Shown here in pieces: positions 27,055-38,479 of a DNA stretch of 64,000 bases; position 1 is the stretch's first letter, and each line of letters starts with the position of its first letter. A model generated the notes under the pieces. That model had not been told where the DNA came from, ran no database searches, and saw only the letters and a program-made list of their open reading frames with translations. The position numbers and the translations under genes were made by a program. The stretch is from Nevskiales bacterium (GTDB lineage: Bacteria; Pseudomonadota; Gammaproteobacteria; Nevskiales; Nevskiaceae), in NCBI GenBank assembly GCA_028698335.1, contig JAQVDP010000013.1, positions 62,001 to 126,000 of the forward strand, in the 5' to 3' direction.

Positions 27055-27815
27055 GCAGCATTGCAGTGATCGGCGGTACCGGGATGAATCGCTGGCCGGG
27101 CCTCGCGGTCGAGCGCGGTCACGAAGTCGAAACCCCCTACGGTGCGCCGTCGGCGCTGCTGATCGAGGGCACGGTCTATGGTGTCCGCGCGCTGTTTCTA
27201 GCCCGACATGGCGAAGGCCACCGGTTCCCCCCCCACGCGATCAACTACCGGGCGAATCTGTGGGCGCTCAGGGATCTCGGGGTGCGGTCGGTCGTTGCGA
27301 TCGCCGCGGTCGGCGGAATCGCCGACTGGTTCGCGCCGGGGGAGGTGGCGATCCCGGACGATGTGATCGACTACACCTACGGACGCGAGCACACCTACGC
27401 CGACGGACGCGAGGGTTCGGCGCTCGCGCACGTCGATTTCACCCGGCCGTATGCGCCGCGGCTGCGGACGGCGCTGATCGACGGCGCGCGAGCGGCGGGT
27501 GTCGTGCCGGCTGGAGACGGCGTCCTCGCGGTGACCCAGGGACCCCGGCTCGAGTCCCCGGCCGAGGTGCGGCGGCTGCGCCGCGACGGCGCCGACATGG
27601 TCGGCATGACCGGCATGCCCGAAGCGGCGCTGGCGGCCGAACTCGGAATCGAATACGCCTGTCTGGCGGTTTCGGTGAACTGGGCGGCCGGGGTCATGGG
27701 CCTGGGCGATATTCACGCCGAGATCGAGCGCTCGATCGAGGACGGGATGACCAAGGTGCGCGCGATCCTGTCACATGCGCTGCCGGCGCTGGCAGCGGCG
27801 GACGCCACTGCCTGA
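27051..27815 (+). CDS. S-methyl-5'-thioinosine phosphorylase (MTAP family)
   Basis: 254-aa purine-nucleoside phosphorylase. N-terminal AVIGGTGMNRWPG, phosphate-binding FLARHGEGHRFPPHAINYRAN, and VTQGPRLESPAEVRR with GADMVGMTGMPEAALAAEL. In pseudomonads the orthologue next to nagZ acts on methylthioinosine, an intermediate of methylthioadenosine salvage and quorum-signal by-product recycling. ATGA overlap with hpt suggests the hypoxanthine released here feeds that enzyme. Confidence 0.85.
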   Translation: MSSIAVIGGTGMNRWPGLAVERGHEVETPYGAPSALLIEGTVYGVRALFLARHGEGHRFPPHAINYRANLWALRDLGVRSVVAIAAVGGIADWFAPGEVAIPDDVIDYTYGREHTYADGREGSALAHVDFTRPYAPRLRTALIDGARAAGVVPAGDGVLAVTQGPRLESPAEVRRLRRDGADMVGMTGMPEAALAAELGIEYACLAVSVNWAAGVMGLGDIHAEIERSIEDGMTKVRAILSHALPALAAADATA

Positions 27816-27835
27816 GTCCGCGGTTGCGGTCGGCG

Positions 27836-28588
27836 TCAGGCCGACATGTGCAGGCCGCCATTGACCGGCAGCAGCGCGCCGGTGATATAGGCGGCGCGGT
27901 CGCTGCACAGAAAGGCCACCGCGTCGGCGATCTCCTCCGGCTGCGCCATGCGTCGCATCGGGACCTCGCCGACGATGCGTTCGAGGACATCCGCTCGCAT
28001 CGCCGCGGTCATCGGTGTCTGCACGTAACCCGGGGCGACGGTGTTGACGGTCACGCCGTGGCGGGCGCCTTCCTGTGCCAGGCTCATCGTGAGGCCGTGC
28101 ATGCCGGCCTTGGCCGCGGCGTAGTTGGCCTGGCCGAACTGTCCGCGCTGGCCGTTGACCGACGAGATGTTGACGATGCGGCCGAAGCCGCGCTCGCACA
28201 TGGTTGCGAACACCGCCTTGCAGCTGTGGAACACGCTGTCGAGATTGCTGCCCATGACCTCGCGCCACTGCGCGTCACTCATCTTCACGAAGCGCGCGTC
28301 GCGGGTGATGCCCGCCGCATTGACGAGAACGGCGATCGGCCCCAGCTCGTCCTGCAGTGATGCAAAGGCGTCGGCGGTCGCCGTGGCATCGGCCAGATCG
28401 GCCAACCGGACCGGAAAGTCCGGCGCCTCCTGCGCGAGGCGTTCGCGCTCGCCCGGATGACCGATCGCGGCACAGCGCATGCCGTTGGCGACGAGGCGGC
28501 GGCAGATCGCGGTTCCGATGGCGCCGGTGCCGCCGGTGACGATGGCGGTGCGGCCCTGTGATGCCGCCAGCGGTGCGGGTTCGTTCAA
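27836..28588 (-). CDS. phaB: Acetoacetyl-CoA reductase-like SDR (PhaB type)
   Basis: 250-aa short-chain dehydrogenase. NAD(P) motif TGGTGAIGTAI, NAAG in VLVNAAGITRD, catalytic Ser in NISSVNGQRGQFG, and Tyr/Lys in NYAAAKAG. The GQRGQFGQ stretch between Ser and Tyr is characteristic of PhaB/FabG-type acetoacetyl-CoA reductases of polyhydroxybutyrate synthesis. No other pha gene is in the window, so a fatty-acid FabG-like role cannot be excluded. Convergent with the phosphorylase gene across 20 nt. Confidence 0.8.
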   Translation of the reverse strand: MNEPAPLAASQGRTAIVTGGTGAIGTAICRRLVANGMRCAAIGHPGERERLAQEAPDFPVRLADLADATATADAFASLQDELGPIAVLVNAAGITRDARFVKMSDAQWREVMGSNLDSVFHSCKAVFATMCERGFGRIVNISSVNGQRGQFGQANYAAAKAGMHGLTMSLAQEGARHGVTVNTVAPGYVQTPMTAAMRADVLERIVGEVPMRRMAQPEEIADAVAFLCSDRAAYITGALLPVNGGLHMSA

Positions 28589-28607
28589 TGGACGGGCCGG
28601 CTGCGCA

Positions 28608-29162
28608 CTAGCGGAATCCGCCCTGCACGCTTTCCAGCACTGCTTCGAACTGTCCCCGCGCGCGGGTCGGAACCCAGACCTGGATCAGGGCGCGCTCGCC
28701 GGAGACGACCGGCGTCCACAGCTCGCCACCGGTGGCGTCGCGATAGGGGCCGTGGCGCATGCGGCCGTCCTCGCTGCAGTACCAGAGTTCCGACTGCCGG
28801 GGCAGCCTGACCCCGGACAGATGGATCGACAGCGATCGGGCGTTCTCGGAATACAGGCGCAACGTCAGCGACGACCAGCCGTCGGCGCCGTCCTGCCAGC
28901 GTCCCTTGCCGGTCAGCGTACGGCCGATGCCGAAGGGCTGCGCGATCTGCAGCGGCGCGCTCTTGTTGTCGTCGGTGTGCTGCGGGGGCAGCGTCCGCGG
29001 CAGGGTCAGCTGCGGCACGCGGTCCAGCTGCAGCGCACGGCAGGCGTCCGGCGGCAGCGGCGTCTGTGGGGGCGGGGCTTCGGCGGCGGGTGTCGCGCAG
29101 GCCGCGGTGCCGCCGGCGCAGGCGATCAACAGCAGGCGGGCAACGCGGGTCCGGATCGACAT
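28608..29162 (-). CDS. Lipoprotein resembling a secreted-protease prodomain
   Basis: 184 aa. The N-terminus has a short basic region, a hydrophobic core and Cys residues at LLIAC (15) and GTAAC (22), either of which could be lipidated; a P-rich linker follows. Residues about 70-180 (LTLRLYSENARSLSIHLSGV, SELWYCSEDGR, GPYRDATGGELWTPVVSGE) look like the beta-sandwich found ahead of the catalytic domain in bacterial lysyl-endopeptidase-like secreted proteases. No protease domain is attached. Same strand as csiV, 4 nt downstream. Confidence 0.6.
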   Translation of the reverse strand: MSIRTRVARLLLIACAGGTAACATPAAEAPPPQTPLPPDACRALQLDRVPQLTLPRTLPPQHTDDNKSAPLQIAQPFGIGRTLTGKGRWQDGADGWSSLTLRLYSENARSLSIHLSGVRLPRQSELWYCSEDGRMRHGPYRDATGGELWTPVVSGERALIQVWVPTRARGQFEAVLESVQGGFR

Positions 29163-29166
29163 CGGC

Positions 29167-29793
29167 TTATTGATCCACTCTGACGACGCGGGCGAGCACG
29201 CCGAGTCTGGCGCTGTCGAGATGATGCAGCTCGTCGCGACGCATGCGGCGACGCTCGCTCAACGGATAAGTGACCAGATCCGGGCCGCTCATCGCGGCGT
29301 AGCGCAGGTCGACGTCCAGGTGCAGGTACCGTCCCAGCAGCAGCGCCACCGTGCCCTCGACCGGCTGGATGTCGAACGATTCGAAGCTGTCCATGTTCTG
29401 ATAGGCCATCGGCTGACCGTAGCGGATCGCCAGTGCCGGACCGGGTTCCGCCGGCGGATCGTTCTGGGTCCACGCCAGCCGGATCAGGGGGCGGAATGCG
29501 CCGCTGTTGCGCAGGCGCTGCCATTCGTCGTTGAGGGCGAAATCGGCGTCCGGAACGATCCGGATTCCGGCGGCGCTCAGGGCGGCGGTGTCGGCCGGAT
29601 CGATGCCCTGCGCCGACGGTGCGGATCCGGGTTTGCGGCCCTGTTCGCCCGAGTCGATGTTGTTGAGGAACACGATCATGTCGACCCGGTAGGTCGCGGC
29701 CTGTACCGGCAGTGCCAGGCACAGCATCAGAACGGCCCACCACGCGTGACGGCGCCGCGCCGGGTGGGAAAAACGGATGCAGGCAGAAGACAC
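29167..29793 (-). CDS. csiV: CsiV family periplasmic protein
   Basis: 208 aa. Signal peptide ending at LPVQA (about residue 32), then a mature domain starting ATYRVDMIVFLNN, the usual CsiV opening. In Vibrio, CsiV is needed for D-amino-acid (peptidoglycan) sensing with LdtA. It ends with the conserved SERRRMRRDELHHLDSARLG segment. Immediately downstream of mfd, the standard genomic position. Confidence 0.85.
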   Translation of the reverse strand: MSSACIRFSHPARRRHAWWAVLMLCLALPVQAATYRVDMIVFLNNIDSGEQGRKPGSAPSAQGIDPADTAALSAAGIRIVPDADFALNDEWQRLRNSGAFRPLIRLAWTQNDPPAEPGPALAIRYGQPMAYQNMDSFESFDIQPVEGTVALLLGRYLHLDVDLRYAAMSGPDLVTYPLSERRRMRRDELHHLDSARLGVLARVVRVDQ

Positions 29794-32700
29794 TCAGCGC
29801 TCCTTCGGCGGGCTCGATGACCCGTCCAGTGTAGCCAACAGTTCGGCGGCGCGTTCGCTGCGCTGCGCGTAGGTTTCGAATTGCCCCGCGCAGTGCAGAC
29901 GCTGCTGCCCCTCCAATCGGTAGACCTTCGGTTGTGTCTGGATGAGCTTGACCAGACGCAGCGGATCGATCGCAGTCTGCGGCCCGAAATCGAGCGTGAT
30001 CGACTTGAGGCCGGCGCGGATGCGGACGATGCCCAATGCCTGCGCCAGCACGCGCAGGCGCGCGGTGTCGAACAGGTGCTCGGTGGCCTCCGGCAGCAGC
30101 CCGAAACGGTCGATCATCTCGATCTTGAGCTCGCGCAGCTGGGGCTCGTCGCTCGCCTCGGCAATGCGCTTGTACAGCGTCAGCCGGGTATGGACGTCCG
30201 GAATGTAGTCGTCGGGAATCAGTGCGGCCGCGCCCATGTCCAGTTCGCAGGCGGCGGCGCCGAAGGGCGTGTCCTCCAGCTTGCCGGTCTTGATCGCCTT
30301 GACCGCGCGGTTGAGCAGGTCGGCGTACAGCGTGAAGCCGACTTCCTCGATCTGGCCGGACTGGTCGGCGCCGAGCAGTTCACCGGCGCCGCGGATCTCC
30401 AGGTCGTGCGTCGCCAGCGCGAAGCCCGAGCCGAGATCGCCGAGCGTTTCGATGGCGTCGAGGCGCTTCTCCGCCTCCGGACTCAGGGCGCGCCGGCTCG
30501 GCACCAGCATGTAGGCATAGCCGCGATGGTGGCTGCGGCCGACGCGGCCACGCAGCTGGTGCAGCTGCGCCAGGCCGAGCTGGTCGGCGCGATCGATCAG
30601 GATCGTGTTCGCGGAGGGGACGTCGATGCCGGACTCGATGATGGTCGTGCACACCAGGATGTTGAAGCGCTGGTGATAGAAGTCGAGCATCACCTGCTCG
30701 AGTTCGCGTTCGCGCATCTGGCCGTGGGCGACACGGACCTGTCCCTCCGGAATCAGCTCCTGGATCTTGCGCGCGAACTCGTCGATGTCGCGGACCTCGT
30801 TGTGCAGCAGGTAAATCTGGCCGCCGCGACGCAGCTCACGCAGGCAGGCCTCATAGACCAGCGCGTTGCTCCACTCGGCGACGAAGGTCTTGATCGCCAG
30901 TCGCGACGCCGGCGGCGTCGCGATGATCGACAGATCGCGCAGGCCCGCCAGGCTCATGTTCAGCGTGCGCGGGATCGGCGTCGCGGTCAGGGTCAGCAGA
31001 TTGACGTCGGCGCGCAGGTTCTTCAGGCGTTCCTTGTGGCGCACGCCGAAGCGGTGCTCCTCGTCGACGATGACCAGGCCGAGATTCTTGAAGCGCACAT
31101 CGTCCTGCAGCAGCCGGTGGGTGCCGATGACGACGTCGAGGCGGCCGTCGGCCAGTTCCTGCAGCAGTGCGCTCTGCTGCTTTGCCGAACGCATGCGGGA
31201 CAGCGCACCGACGCGCAGAGGCCAGTCGGCAAAACGGTCCGTGAAGTTCTTGGCATGCTGCTCGACCAGCAGCGTGGTCGGCGCGAGCACGCAGACCTGA
31301 TAACCGGCGCGCGCCGCGGCGAAAGCGGCCCGCAGTGCGACTTCGGTCTTGCCGAAGCCGACGTCGCCGCAGACCACGCGATCCATCGTGCGACCCGAGC
31401 GCAGATCGTCCAGGACCGCATCGATCGCGGACTGCTGGTCCGGCGTCGGCGTGAACGGGAAGCCCTGGCAGAACTGCTCGTAGTCGGGGTCGGCGTATTC
31501 GAGCTGCAGGCCCGGCTTGGCCATGCGGCGCGCCTGGATCTGCAGCAGCTCGGCGGCGACGTCATGGGCGCGTTCGCGCGCGCGCGCCTGCGCCTTGCTC
31601 CAGCGATCCGAACCGAGGGTGTGCAGCGGTGCGGTTTCGCTGTCACCGCCGGTGTAGCGGTGGATCAGGTTCAGCGATGCCACCGGCACATAGAGCTTGC
31701 CGCCGCCGGCGTACTCCAGCACCAGGTACTCCGCATCGATGCCGCCGGCGTCGAGTTTCTGCAGGCCGAGGTAGCGCCCGACGCCGTGTTCGACGTGGAC
31801 CACCGGGGCGCCCTCGGACAGCGACGACAGGTCGCGCAGCACCGTATCCGGGTCGCGCACGCGGTTCTTGCGTCGCAACTGCTGGGTCGGTGCCCGCAGG
31901 CCGAAGACCTGGGCCTCCGAGACCACCGCCAGATCGTCGGCGGGCAGGGCGAAGCTGCTCTGCAGCGGTCCCAGGGTGATGCCGTAGCGCTTCTGGTCGC
32001 CGGCGAAGCTCTGCCAGTCGGTGTACTCGCGTGGCAGGATGCCGAGGGGCTTGAGCCAGTCGAGCAGGGCGGCGCGCCGGCCCGGTGATTCGGCGACGAA
32101 CAGCACGCGGCCGGTGGCGTCGCCGAGGAACCGCCTGACGGGCTCGGCGCCATTGTCCAGCGTTGTCGCCGATGGGGCGCGCGCGTCGCCGCTCACGTTG
32201 ATCGCGGAGAACGCCCCGAGCCGTCGCAGCACGTCGTCCGGCGCAACGAACAGATCGCCGGGCCGCAGCAGCGGCCGCTCCAGATCGCCGTGGAAGCGTT
32301 CGTGACGTTCGACGATCTGCCGCCAGTCGTCGTCCAGCGCGCCGGCCAGATCGTCAAGCGCGATGATCAGGCTGTCGGCGGGCAGGTATTCGAGCAGATC
32401 CGAGGTCTGCTCGAAGAACAGCGGCAACCAGGACTCGATGCCGCCCGGCATCAGCCCCTTGCTGACTTCGCTGTAGATACGCGAGCGCGACGGGTCGCCC
32501 GGGAAGTACTCGCGATAGCGTCGCCGGAACTGCTCGATGCCGTCCCGGTCGGTCGGGAACTCGCGGGCCGGCAGCAGCCGGATCGCCTCGACCTTGTCCT
32601 GGCTGCGCTGATTGTCCGGATCGAAGGTGCGGATCGATTCGATCTCGTTGTCGAACAGGTCGATGCGATAGGCCTCGCTGCCGCCCATCGGGTACAGATC

Positions 32701-33252
32701 GACGAGGGCGCCGCGGACCGCGAATTCGCCGGGAACCTGCACTTCCGACACCGACTGGTAGCCGGCCGCGACGAGACGCTCCCGGAACTGCATCGGGTCG
32801 AGCGTCTGTCCGCAGGACAGGTCGAAGGCGCGGCTCTCGAGCCACTGGCGCGGTGGCAGGCGGTGGATCAGCTGGTCGGCCGTCGTCAGCAGGATGCCAC
32901 GGCGGGTCCGCGGCAGCTGTGCCAGTGCCGCCAGGCGCTGCGACAGGATGTCCTGATGCGGAGAGAACTGCTCGTAGGGCAGGACCTCGGTATCCGGCAG
33001 ATGCAGCAGGGTCAACTCGGGCGGGAGGAAGAAGCGCAGCTCTTCCTCGATGCGATACGCCTGCTGCTCTCCGGCGACGACGACGACGGTCAGGCCGGGA
33101 TGCATTGCGGCGGCGCGCGCGGTTGCCAGCGCGAGGGAGGCGCCGGGCATTCGGGGCCACCGCAGCGGGCCGTTGCCGGGCAGATCTGGATGAAGCGGCG
33201 AGAAGCTCACGATGAACGAACGGGGCGCCCGGCGTCTGGACCGGCGCTGCAT
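29794..33252 (-). CDS. mfd: Transcription-repair coupling factor Mfd
   Basis: 1152 aa as drawn. It releases RNA polymerase stalled at DNA damage and recruits UvrA. UvrB-homology module (about 30-350), RNA-polymerase-interacting Tudor-like domain (GAPVVHVEHGVGRYLGL), SF2 translocase with GDVGFGKTEVALRAAF (motif I), DEEH in IVDEEHRFGV, TATPIPRTLNMSL, TIIESGIDVPSANT and QLRGRVGRSHHRGYAY, and the C-terminal TRCF domain. The ATG at 33252 adds a basic, unconserved leader; GTG 33210 (SFSPLHPDL) is an alternative start. Confidence 0.97.
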   Translation of the reverse strand: MQRRSRRRAPRSFIVSFSPLHPDLPGNGPLRWPRMPGASLALATARAAAMHPGLTVVVVAGEQQAYRIEEELRFFLPPELTLLHLPDTEVLPYEQFSPHQDILSQRLAALAQLPRTRRGILLTTADQLIHRLPPRQWLESRAFDLSCGQTLDPMQFRERLVAAGYQSVSEVQVPGEFAVRGALVDLYPMGGSEAYRIDLFDNEIESIRTFDPDNQRSQDKVEAIRLLPAREFPTDRDGIEQFRRRYREYFPGDPSRSRIYSEVSKGLMPGGIESWLPLFFEQTSDLLEYLPADSLIIALDDLAGALDDDWRQIVERHERFHGDLERPLLRPGDLFVAPDDVLRRLGAFSAINVSGDARAPSATTLDNGAEPVRRFLGDATGRVLFVAESPGRRAALLDWLKPLGILPREYTDWQSFAGDQKRYGITLGPLQSSFALPADDLAVVSEAQVFGLRAPTQQLRRKNRVRDPDTVLRDLSSLSEGAPVVHVEHGVGRYLGLQKLDAGGIDAEYLVLEYAGGGKLYVPVASLNLIHRYTGGDSETAPLHTLGSDRWSKAQARARERAHDVAAELLQIQARRMAKPGLQLEYADPDYEQFCQGFPFTPTPDQQSAIDAVLDDLRSGRTMDRVVCGDVGFGKTEVALRAAFAAARAGYQVCVLAPTTLLVEQHAKNFTDRFADWPLRVGALSRMRSAKQQSALLQELADGRLDVVIGTHRLLQDDVRFKNLGLVIVDEEHRFGVRHKERLKNLRADVNLLTLTATPIPRTLNMSLAGLRDLSIIATPPASRLAIKTFVAEWSNALVYEACLRELRRGGQIYLLHNEVRDIDEFARKIQELIPEGQVRVAHGQMRERELEQVMLDFYHQRFNILVCTTIIESGIDVPSANTILIDRADQLGLAQLHQLRGRVGRSHHRGYAYMLVPSRRALSPEAEKRLDAIETLGDLGSGFALATHDLEIRGAGELLGADQSGQIEEVGFTLYADLLNRAVKAIKTGKLEDTPFGAAACELDMGAAALIPDDYIPDVHTRLTLYKRIAEASDEPQLRELKIEMIDRFGLLPEATEHLFDTARLRVLAQALGIVRIRAGLKSITLDFGPQTAIDPLRLVKLIQTQPKVYRLEGQQRLHCAGQFETYAQRSERAAELLATLDGSSSPPKER

Positions 33253-33320
33253 TGATGGGCGGAGCAGAGGATTATCTCACGCCTGCGCGCGGGCCATCGG
33301 AAGGACAGCGTGCGAGGGGG

Positions 33321-33587
33321 TCAGTCGGCGCGCTGGAACCGGATGGGATGCTCCACCGCGCCGGATTCGGTCGGATGGCGGCGTGGCGGCGCACTGCTGC
33401 AGCCGTCGCAGGCGCTGCAGCCGGCGTCACAGGCCGGGGCGGCGGCGGTGTCCGCCGCGGAACCCAGGCCGACACGGCGCAGCAGGCGCTGGCGCAGCCG
33501 TGGCGCCCAGGTGCCGAGCACGACCCAGAGGCTGATGGCGACGATCAGGGCGACGACGCCGACTTCGAGAATGTCGTAGGCCGTCAC
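33321..33587 (-). CDS. FeoB-associated Cys-rich membrane protein
   Basis: 88 aa, too short to stand out by length. An N-terminal transmembrane helix (ILEVGVVALIVAISLWVVLG) is followed by a basic stretch (RLRQRLLRRVG) and a cytoplasmic Cys cluster CDAGCSACDGCSS, a possible metal or Fe-S site. The GTG at 33587 overlaps the feoB stop as GTGA. Small Cys-rich proteins in this position replace FeoC in several lineages and are thought to aid ferrous-iron uptake; the exact family (DUF6587-like) is my reading. Confidence 0.72.
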   Translation of the reverse strand: MTAYDILEVGVVALIVAISLWVVLGTWAPRLRQRLLRRVGLGSAADTAAAPACDAGCSACDGCSSAPPRRHPTESGAVEHPIRFQRAD

Positions 33588-35428
33588 GTCAGCAGCCTCG
33601 CGATCTGGTAGGTCAGCATCGATGCCAGATAGGCCAGCCCGAACAGGTAGCCCGCCGCCAGCGCGACGGTGCGCCAGGACTCGGTTTCGCGCCGGATCAC
33701 GGCGAGCGTCGAGACGCACTGCGGCGCGAACACGTACCAGGCGAGCAGGGACAGGGCCGTCGGCAGCGACCACTGGCCGGCGATGATCGGCAGCAGTTGC
33801 CCCGCCGCGTCGTCGCCGGTGCTCGAAAGCGCGTAAACCGTGGCCAGTGCGCTGACGGCGACTTCGCGCGCGGCCATGCCCGGCACCAGCGCGACGCAGA
33901 TCTCCCAGCCGAAGCCGAGCGGGGCGAAGAGGGGCTGGATCGCATGACCGATGATGCCGGCGAAGCTGTAGTCGATCGGCGCACCGGTGGCGCCGTCCGG
34001 TGGTGCCGGGAAGCTCGACATCAGCCACAACAGGACCGTCAGCGACAGGATGATGGTGCCGACACGGCGCAGGAAGATCATCGCGCGTTCCCACAATCCG
34101 ATCGCGATGTCGATGGGATTCGGCATGCGGTAGCTCGGCAGTTCGAGCAGCAGCGCGTGTTCGTTCTGGTCCTTGCGGATCTTCTTCATCACCCAGGCGA
34201 CGACGAGCGCGCCGACGATGCCGGAGAAGTACAGGCCGAACAGCACCAGCCCCTGCAGGTTGAATGCGCCCAGTACCTGCTGTTTGGGAATGAATGCCGC
34301 GATGAGCAGGGCGTAGACCGGCAGCCTCGCGGAGCAGGTCATCAGGGGGGCGACCAGAATCGTCGCGAGGCGATCGCGCGGGTCCTGGATGGTGCGTGCC
34401 GCCATGATGCCGGGTACCGCACAGGCGAAGCTCGACAGCAGCGGGATGAACGAGCGGCCGGTCAGGCCGGCGCCGACCATCAGCCGGTCGAGCAGGAAAG
34501 CGGCGCGCGGCAGGTAGCCGGATTCCTCAAGGAAGAGGATGAACAGGAACAGGATCAGGATCTGCGGCAGGAACACGACGACGCTGCCGACGCCGGCGAT
34601 CAGGCCGTCGATCAGCAGGCTGTGCAGCAGCCCAGGGGGGACCACGTTCGCCAGCATGGCGCCGACCGCACTGACGCCGGCGTCGAGGCCGTCCATCAGC
34701 GGGGCCGCCCAGGCGAACACGGCCTGGAACATGAAGAACATCAGGACGCTGAGGATCGCCAGCCCGAACACCGGGTGCAGGAAGAAGCGATCGAGGGCAT
34801 CGTCGATGCGCGCCGTGCGCCGCGGGACCGTGACCGCCGTCGCGAGCAGGCGCGAGACCTCGGCATGCAGATCCGCGCCCGGCGCCACCGGCATCGCCGT
34901 CGGCGGTGGCAGCGGTCCGTCGAGCCGGCGCACCAGCTCGCTGGTGCCGCGATGGCGGATCGCGACGGTCTCGATCACCGGCATGCCGAGTCCGGCCTGC
35001 AGCGCCTCGACATCGATGCGGATGCCGCGCTTGGCCGCCGCGTCGCACATGTTCAGCGCCAGCACCATCGGCAGGCCAAGGCGTTGCAGCTCCAGGACGA
35101 AGCGCAGGTGCAGGCGCAGATTGGTGGCGTCGGCGACGCAGACCAGCAGATCCGGGCGTGTTTCGCCCTCGAAGCGGCCCATGCAGACGTCGCGGGTGAC
35201 CGCTTCGTCGGGGCTGGTGGCGTTGAGACTGTAGGTGCCGGGCAGATCGAGTACGCGCACGCTGCGGCCGGTCGGACTGGTGTAACGGCCTTCCTTGCGT
35301 TCGACCGTGACCCCGGCGTAGTTGGCCACCTTCTGCCGGCTGCCGGTGAGGCGGTTGAACAGGGCGGTCTTGCCCGAGTTCGGGTTGCCGACCAATGCGA
35401 TGTGGAGAACGTTTTCCATGGCCGTCAT
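33584..35428 (-). CDS. feoB: Ferrous iron transporter FeoB
   Basis: 614-aa inner-membrane Fe2+ transporter with an N-terminal GTPase. P-loop GNPNSGKT at 14-21, NYAGVTVERKEG (G2), DLPGTYSL (G3), ALNMCDAA (G4). A helical GDI-like spacer follows, then two Gate domains within the membrane part (SSFACAVPGIMAARTI; VPGMAAREVAVSALATVYAL). It is about 150 residues shorter than the E. coli protein, mostly in the C-terminal region. Overlaps feoA by 4 nt. Confidence 0.95.
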   Translation of the reverse strand: MTAMENVLHIALVGNPNSGKTALFNRLTGSRQKVANYAGVTVERKEGRYTSPTGRSVRVLDLPGTYSLNATSPDEAVTRDVCMGRFEGETRPDLLVCVADATNLRLHLRFVLELQRLGLPMVLALNMCDAAAKRGIRIDVEALQAGLGMPVIETVAIRHRGTSELVRRLDGPLPPPTAMPVAPGADLHAEVSRLLATAVTVPRRTARIDDALDRFFLHPVFGLAILSVLMFFMFQAVFAWAAPLMDGLDAGVSAVGAMLANVVPPGLLHSLLIDGLIAGVGSVVVFLPQILILFLFILFLEESGYLPRAAFLLDRLMVGAGLTGRSFIPLLSSFACAVPGIMAARTIQDPRDRLATILVAPLMTCSARLPVYALLIAAFIPKQQVLGAFNLQGLVLFGLYFSGIVGALVVAWVMKKIRKDQNEHALLLELPSYRMPNPIDIAIGLWERAMIFLRRVGTIILSLTVLLWLMSSFPAPPDGATGAPIDYSFAGIIGHAIQPLFAPLGFGWEICVALVPGMAAREVAVSALATVYALSSTGDDAAGQLLPIIAGQWSLPTALSLLAWYVFAPQCVSTLAVIRRETESWRTVALAAGYLFGLAYLASMLTYQIARLLT

Positions 35429-35682
35429 GCCGCGTCGGGGGTGACGCGGACCCGCTGTGCCTCGGCGCGGCGCAGGGCGAAGCGGGTGAAACCGACCTGG
35501 ACCAGCAGCGGATCGCGCCGGAACGGGCCATGGGCGACGACGCGTACCGGTTCGCCGTGCACGAAGCCCAGATCGCGCAGGCGCCGGGCAATCGGATCGC
35601 TATCCGCAGCATCCTCGACCTCGACAACGGTGGCCGGGGTCTTATATGGCAGATCGGATAGGCGCATCGGCGGGAGCTTCAT
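35425..35682 (-). CDS. feoA: Ferrous iron transport protein FeoA
   Basis: 85-aa SH3-like cytosolic protein that assists FeoB. Conserved segments are MRLSDLP, ARRLRDLGFVHGEPVRVVAHGPF and LLVQVGFTRFALRRAEAQRVRV. First gene of feoA-feoB-Cys-rich protein and directly downstream of a Fur-like site, so probably induced by iron limitation. Confidence 0.93.
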   Translation of the reverse strand: MKLPPMRLSDLPYKTPATVVEVEDAADSDPIARRLRDLGFVHGEPVRVVAHGPFRRDPLLVQVGFTRFALRRAEAQRVRVTPDAA

Positions 35683-35688
35683 CAGTCA

Positions 35689-35710
35689 GTAGATAAGAAT
35701 CATTATCGTA
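35689..35710 (-). promoter_or_regulatory. Fur-like box before feoA
   Basis: On the minus strand GATAATGATTCTTATC (35707-35692) carries GATAATGAT identical to the first nine bases of the 19-bp Fur consensus, and a matching TTATC half. Overlapping alignments score about 12-13 of 19, as when two Fur dimers bind. It lies 10-25 nt before the feoA start, where binding would block transcription or initiation. Confidence 0.7.
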
Positions 35711-35823
35711 ATATAGCGCAACACCGCTTGCAGCATCCGATCATCGTCGTCTGGCCAGGGGATTCCGGAAAAGCGCGCCCGTCGGGTCCTCATGGTGACC
35801 CTTGCCCAATTTGAGCGGTCCGG

Positions 35824-35865
35824 AGCCCGACGTTGCGTTGACCGATGTCAACGCAACGTCGGCTT
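35824..35865 (-). other. Long perfect hairpin downstream of clpB
   Basis: CCGACGTTGCGTTGAC (35827-35842) pairs perfectly with 35847-35862 across a CGAT loop; allowing one bulged C the stem extends to about 19 bp. There is no T-tract on either side. It lies 23 nt beyond the clpB stop, in the gap between feoA and clpB. It could be a factor-assisted terminator, an mRNA-stabilising 3' structure or a protein-binding dyad. Confidence 0.6.
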
Positions 35866-35887
35866 CGAACGCACGGTCGCGAGGATG

Positions 35888-38479
<2,592 letters not shown>

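Noticed and set aside
27829-27845. Hairpin GTCGGC-N5-GCCGAC between the phosphorylase and phaB genes as a terminator
   Set aside because: Short stem, no T-tract on either strand, and similar dyads arise often by chance at this base composition.
29881-32088. 735-codon plus-strand frame opposite mfd
   Set aside because: Shadow of the mfd codons; mfd carries all helicase motifs.
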